A stretch of DNA of 64,000 bases. Origin: Streptomyces sp. DH41 (GTDB lineage Bacteria; Actinomycetota; Actinomycetes; Streptomycetales; Streptomycetaceae). The notes under the pieces were generated by a model, which saw only the letters and a list, made by a program, of their open reading frames with translations, was not told the origin of the DNA and searched no databases. A program made the translations under genes and the position numbers. The stretch covers positions 184,666-248,665 of the forward strand of contig NZ_JARVKY010000012.1 in assembly GCF_029813785.1 (NCBI RefSeq), written 5' to 3'. Each line of letters opens with the position of its first letter. The stretch's first letter is position 1. Positions 60,508-64,000 of this stretch are shown in pieces.

Positions 60508-62047
60508 CCAGGAGGCGCGCGGCGGCTCGGACGTCCGCGTCCAGCGGACGGTCCGGGTCGACCGGTGGGATGGCATCGGCGAGGGCGTCCAGGAGTCCGC
60601 CGCACCGTGGTGCGGCGGGGTGGCGGGCACCGACGTGGGCGGCCTGGCGCAGGCCGAGGGCGAGCGACCCGCACAGCAGGCCGAGCAGTTGGGCCATGTC
60701 GTGGGCGCGCAGGGCCGCCTGCGTGCCGAACGGGACGACGTCCTGGTTGTGCAGGTTCGTCGGCAGGCTCTGCATGCCGGCCGGTGTCGCGGCGCGGCGG
60801 ATCTCCGCCACGAACGCGGTGGTGGCCAACTGCACGCCCTGCAGGCCGTGCTGGGCTCCGGGTGTGGTGGCCAGCATCGGTGGCAGCCCGCCGTTTCGTG
60901 CCGGGTCCACCAGGAGGTCGAGTTGGCGTTCGGCGAGATTGCCCAGCTGGGCGGTGACGGAGGCGAGCAGGTCGGCGGCGAACGCGGCGGGCTGCCCGAA
61001 GAAGTTCCCACCGTGGACGACCTTTCCCTGCCCCACGTCGTCGGTGCCGGACCATGAACCGGGTCCGGCTCCGGGAAAGAACAGCGGATTGTCGCTGACC
61101 CCGCCGAGGTCGGCGGCGACGACACCGTCGACGTAACGGAGCGCGTCCTCGGCGGCGCCGAGCAGTTGCGGGGCACAACGGATGCTGTACGGCTCCTGCA
61201 GTGGCCGCGTGCCCGAGGGCGTGCCGCCCTCCAGGGTCCGCCGCATCCGGCTGCCCACGTCGACGGCGCCGGGGTGGCCGTAGGCCCGGAGCAGGTCGGC
61301 GTCGAGGAAGCCGGTGTCGCAGCCGAGGAGGTCGGTCAGCAGGCAGGTGAGCGCGGTGAGCGAGCGGTGGGCGGCGCGGACGGCGTCGAGGGCCAGCGCG
61401 GTGGCCGCGGTGGTGAGTGAGGTGCCGTTGACCAGGGCGAGCGCGTCGCGTCCGTCGAGGGCGAGGGGGTGCAGCCCGGCGGCGGTCAGCGCGTCGCCGG
61501 CGGGCATGCGCCGGCCGTCCAGGTAGGCGTGGCCGCGGCCGCGCAGTGCCTGGGTGGCGTAGGCGAGGGGGATGAGGTCGCCGCTCGCGCCGACGGAGCC
61601 GTAGCGGGGGACGGCGGGTGCGAACGTGGTGGCGAACATCGCCGCGAGCCGGTCGAGCACCTCGGGCGACACACCGGACAGTCCCCGGGCGAGGGAGCGG
61701 GTGCGCAGCAGCAGGGCGGCGCGGACGATCTCGGGTGGCAGGTCCGGGCCCTGGCCGGCGCCGAGGTGGGCCAGGGTGTTGTCGCACTGGTCGGCGTCGG
61801 TGGCCCGGCCGGCGTAGCCGACGAGGGCACCGAAGCCGGTGTCGGCTCCGTAGATCCGGCGGTCCGCGCCGCCAGGCGCGTGCGGCGGGTGCGGCGGGTG
61901 TCGCAGCGCGTGGAAGAGACGGCGACCGCGTTCGACGCGTGCGCGGGCCTCCTCGTCCACCGTGACGGTGAGGGGGGACGCCGCGTGGCGCAGGGCGGCG
62001 ACGTCCAGGGGGCCGGTGAGCGGGACGGTGTCCGTTGGAGTGAGCAC
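60488..62047 (-). CDS. MIO-type aromatic amino acid ammonia-lyase (HAL/PAL/TAL family)
   Basis: 519-residue lyase that would release ammonia from an aromatic amino acid. The MIO cofactor forms from ASG in GSVGASGDLIPLAYATQAL (residues 154-156). The catalytic Tyr lies in RIYGADTGFGALV (Y66). Other core parts are LVNGTSLTTAATALALD, LQEPYSIRCAPQLLGA, GGNFFGQPAAFAADLL and QDVVPFGTQAALRAHDMA. After the Tyr loop the chain reads LAHLGAGQG, where tyrosine lyases have a His-Leu pair (H94-L95), so tyrosine is a plausible substrate; this is inference. GTG 62047 has no Shine-Dalgarno. It is divergent from the flavoprotein across a palindrome. Confidence 0.85.
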   Translation of the reverse strand: MLTPTDTVPLTGPLDVAALRHAASPLTVTVDEEARARVERGRRLFHALRHPPHPPHAPGGADRRIYGADTGFGALVGYAGRATDADQCDNTLAHLGAGQGPDLPPEIVRAALLLRTRSLARGLSGVSPEVLDRLAAMFATTFAPAVPRYGSVGASGDLIPLAYATQALRGRGHAYLDGRRMPAGDALTAAGLHPLALDGRDALALVNGTSLTTAATALALDAVRAAHRSLTALTCLLTDLLGCDTGFLDADLLRAYGHPGAVDVGSRMRRTLEGGTPSGTRPLQEPYSIRCAPQLLGAAEDALRYVDGVVAADLGGVSDNPLFFPGAGPGSWSGTDDVGQGKVVHGGNFFGQPAAFAADLLASVTAQLGNLAERQLDLLVDPARNGGLPPMLATTPGAQHGLQGVQLATTAFVAEIRRAATPAGMQSLPTNLHNQDVVPFGTQAALRAHDMAQLLGLLCGSLALGLRQAAHVGARHPAAPRCGGLLDALADAIPPVDPDRPLDADVRAAARLLVRYDRL

Positions 62048-62065
62048 ACCGGGAAACGTAGGCCC

Positions 62066-62091
62066 GGGTTTTCAGAGCGCTCTGAAATCCC
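62066..62091. promoter_or_regulatory. Perfect 18-bp palindrome between lyase and flavoprotein starts
   Basis: TTTCAGAGC followed directly by GCTCTGAAA (62070-62087) is an uninterrupted palindrome; GGG and CCC on either side (62066-62068, 62089-62091) extend the symmetry beyond one T:T mismatch. It lies 19 bases from each start codon, ideally placed for one TetR-like repressor to control both genes. Confidence 0.8.
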
Positions 62092-62109
62092 GTGGCTACC
62101 TTCCGTGTC

Positions 62110-63696
62110 ATGAGCCATGACTGCCATGACTACCTCATCATCGGAGCGGGCCCGGCCGGCCTGCAACTCGCCTCCTTCCTGGAGCGGGACGGCGCGGACT
62201 ACGTCGTCCTGGAGCGCGGCAGCGTTCCGGGCGCGTTCTTCACGCGCTTCCCCCGGCACCGCAACCTGATCTCGAACAACAAGGTGCACACCGGGTACGA
62301 CGACCCGGAGCTGCGGCTGCGGATGGACTGGAACTCGCTGCTGAGCGACGACCCGGAGCTGCTGTTCACCCGGTACAGCCCCCGGTACTTCCCGCCCGCC
62401 GACGACCTGGTGCGCTACCTGGGGGACTTCGCCGCCCGGACCGGGGTGCGGGTGCGCTACGACACCGCCGTCCGGCACGTCACCCGCGACGCCGGGGGGT
62501 TCACCGTCACCGACGCCGGCGGGACGGCGTGGCGGGCGCGGCACCTGGTGGTCGCCACCGGCATGCCGGTGCCGAACCTGCCCTCGATCCCGGGTGCCGA
62601 ACTCGCCGAGCGGTACGACACGATCGACACCGACCCGGCGGCCTACACCGACCAGCGGGTGCTGATCATCGGGCGGGGCAACTCCGCGTTCGAGACCGCC
62701 GAGAACCTGATGGAGAACGCGGCGGTCATCCACGTCGTCGGCTCGGGTTCGCTGCGCATGGCCTGGCGGACGCACTACGTGGGACACCTGCGCGCGGTCT
62801 ACAACAACTTCCTGGACAGCTACCAGCTCAAGTCCCAGAACGCACTCCTCGACGGCCGGGTGCTCGGCATCCGGCGGGCCGCTGACGGCGGCTACCGGGT
62901 CCAGGTGGCCTTCGAGCGCAACGAGGACGTGCTCAAGGACCTGCGCTACGACCGGGTGATCGTGGCCACCGGGTTCCGCTTCGACGTCTCGCTGTTCGAC
63001 GAGACGTGTACCCCGGACCTGATCGTCGACGGGCGTTTCCCGGAGCTGACGCCCCTGAGCGAGTCGGTCAACGTGCCCGGGCTGTACTTCGCCGGGACGC
63101 TGATGCAGGGCCGTGACTTCAGAAAGGCCACGACCGGCTTCATCCACGGCTTCCGCTACATGGTGCGGGCCCTGCACCGGGGACTGCGGCAGCGCCACCA
63201 CCGGGAGCCGTGGCCCGCGACGGAGCTGGGAGACGCCACGGAGCGGGCCGTGGACGCCGTGATCACCCGGATCAACCGGTCCTCGGCCCTGTGGCAGCAG
63301 TTCGCCGTCCTCGGCGACCTCCTGACGCTCGCCCCGGACGGCACGATGCGCTACGCCGAGGAGGTCCCCGTCGCCCATGTGCCGGACGCCGTGCGCGCCG
63401 GGGACTTCGGTGACGTCGAGGCACACGCGGTGATCACCCTGGAGTACGGCAAGGACCACGACCTCGTCGACCCCTTCGACGTGTCCGCCGGCCGCCGGTC
63501 CCAGTACGACGTCTCCGGAGTGGACGGCCGCTACCTCCACCCGGTCGTGCGCTGGTACCGGCAGGGCGAGTTCGTCGCCGAGCACCACCTCGCGTCGAAC
63601 CTGGAGAACGAGTGGGACAGCGAGGAGTTCCACCGGGCCCCGCTGCGGGCGTTCCTCACCGCCCACCGCGGCGCGGTCGCCCCGGTGGCACCGTGA
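62110..63696 (+). CDS. FOXRED2-like FAD-dependent oxidoreductase
   Basis: 528-residue flavoprotein. FAD motif is DYLIIGAGPAGLQLASFL (GxGxxG at residues 12-17). It follows the eukaryotic FOXRED2 pattern closely: FFTRFPRHRNLISNNKVHTG, RMDWNSLLSDDPELLFTRYS, LIIGRGNSAFETAENLM, AWRTHYVGHLRAVYNNFLDS and TTGFIHGFRYMVRAL, and a C-terminal HPVVRWYR. In animals FOXRED2 lies in the ER; bacterial members appear in biosynthetic settings with unknown substrates. ATG 62110 has no Shine-Dalgarno. The stop overlaps the next start (GTGA). Confidence 0.8.
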   Translation: MSHDCHDYLIIGAGPAGLQLASFLERDGADYVVLERGSVPGAFFTRFPRHRNLISNNKVHTGYDDPELRLRMDWNSLLSDDPELLFTRYSPRYFPPADDLVRYLGDFAARTGVRVRYDTAVRHVTRDAGGFTVTDAGGTAWRARHLVVATGMPVPNLPSIPGAELAERYDTIDTDPAAYTDQRVLIIGRGNSAFETAENLMENAAVIHVVGSGSLRMAWRTHYVGHLRAVYNNFLDSYQLKSQNALLDGRVLGIRRAADGGYRVQVAFERNEDVLKDLRYDRVIVATGFRFDVSLFDETCTPDLIVDGRFPELTPLSESVNVPGLYFAGTLMQGRDFRKATTGFIHGFRYMVRALHRGLRQRHHREPWPATELGDATERAVDAVITRINRSSALWQQFAVLGDLLTLAPDGTMRYAEEVPVAHVPDAVRAGDFGDVEAHAVITLEYGKDHDLVDPFDVSAGRRSQYDVSGVDGRYLHPVVRWYRQGEFVAEHHLASNLENEWDSEEFHRAPLRAFLTAHRGAVAPVAP

Positions 63697-64000
63697 CCCT
63701 CCGCGAACTGCGCGAGGCGGCGCGCGCGGCGCTCGACCCCGTCCACTACGACTACGTGGCGGGCGGTGCGGGCGAGGAGCGCGCGGTGGCCGCCAACGAG
63801 CGGGCGTTCGACCGGTACGCGCTGCTGCCCCGCGTACTGCGCGGCGGCACGGAACGGGACACCGCCGTCGACCTGCCGGGCGCCCGGCGGGCGGCGCCGG
63901 TGGTGGTCGCGCCCACCGCGTTCCACCGGCTGCTTCACCCGGACGGCGAACGGGCCACGGCGCGGGCCGCCGCGGCCGAGGGCGCCGTCCTGGTGACGGG
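63693..64000 (+). CDS. FMN-dependent alpha-hydroxy acid oxidase, N-terminal part (runs off window)
   Basis: The frame starts at GTG 63693 (overlapping the previous stop) and is open to the window end, giving about 102 residues. It matches the glycolate/lactate/mandelate oxidase family: LDPVHYDYVAGGAGEERAV, RALLPRVLR-like YALLPRVLRGG, and APVVVAPTAFHRLLHPDGE. The catalytic His-Arg part lies beyond the window. Coupling to the flavoprotein and shared control with the lyase suggest one pathway acting on an aromatic amino acid or its hydroxy acid. Confidence 0.8.
   Translation, partial: MTLRELREAARAALDPVHYDYVAGGAGEERAVAANERAFDRYALLPRVLRGGTERDTAVDLPGARRAAPVVVAPTAFHRLLHPDGERATARAAAAEGAVLVT

Noticed and set aside
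61486..63666. A 726-codon minus-strand frame under the flavoprotein
   Set aside because: It is the shadow of the FOXRED2-like gene and lacks any domain pattern.
1..64000. tRNA or rRNA genes and phage attachment sites
   Set aside because: I looked for cloverleaf-like ends and conserved rRNA segments around the defence island and saw none; a tRNA scan would be needed to exclude them fully.

Overview
The window is very GC-rich DNA with dense, often ATGA- or GTGA-overlapping genes, GTG/TTG starts and several gene families typical of Streptomyces (DUF6397, DUF5709, DUF6221, PPOX F420-dependent oxidoreductase, ROK-regulated xylA/xylB). It is almost certainly a Streptomyces chromosome.

Bases 1-19,300 form a defence island. 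It opens with an IS3-family remnant (33-437), then a complete type II Wadjet operon (jetA-jetB-jetC-jetD, 535-8997), an unrecognised 654-residue helical protein (9140-11104) and a second IS3 remnant (11305-11715). Next come a multidomain nuclease (NucS-like + RAMA-like + alkyltransferase-like, 11774-13174), a DUF6221 protein and an Mrr-type restriction endonuclease. The island closes with what looks like a compact CBASS: an XRE repressor plus ImmA/IrrE-type metallopeptidase pair (CapH/CapP-like) transcribed leftwards, a large perfect palindrome between the two arms, and rightwards a small conserved ORF broken by an in-frame TGA, a CD-NTase, an E2-like protein without E1, and a one-helix membrane protein as likely effector.

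Bases 19,361-46,132 are ordinary chromosome: YjbQ, a flavoprotein monooxygenase, a short MltG, two ABC exporter loci (one next to a MarR regulator, one a heterodimer with complementary degenerate ATP sites), ribosomal protein L31 type B, a DEAH helicase, TesB, and a SNF2/SWIM pair. Several decayed genes lie here: an L,D-transpeptidase-like lipoprotein with an apparent 10-base deletion, an MHYT-domain fragment, an alpha/beta hydrolase, and a 19-base tandem repeat array at 37,982-38,095.

Bases 46,581-50,973 carry the xylose genes: xylA and xylB diverge, with a ROK regulator following xylB. After that come a methyltransferase-acetyltransferase fusion translationally coupled to rsgA, preceded by a short leader ORF and competing hairpins, then a Tat-exported amidase, a GAF regulator with its aldehyde dehydrogenase, and a two-component system.

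The right edge (60,488-64,000) begins what may be a specialised-metabolism or aromatic amino acid locus. An MIO-type aromatic amino acid ammonia-lyase diverges from a FOXRED2-like flavoprotein that is coupled to an FMN-dependent alpha-hydroxy acid oxidase running off the window. An 18-base perfect palindrome separates the two divergent starts. All family assignments were made by reading motifs; no database search was run.
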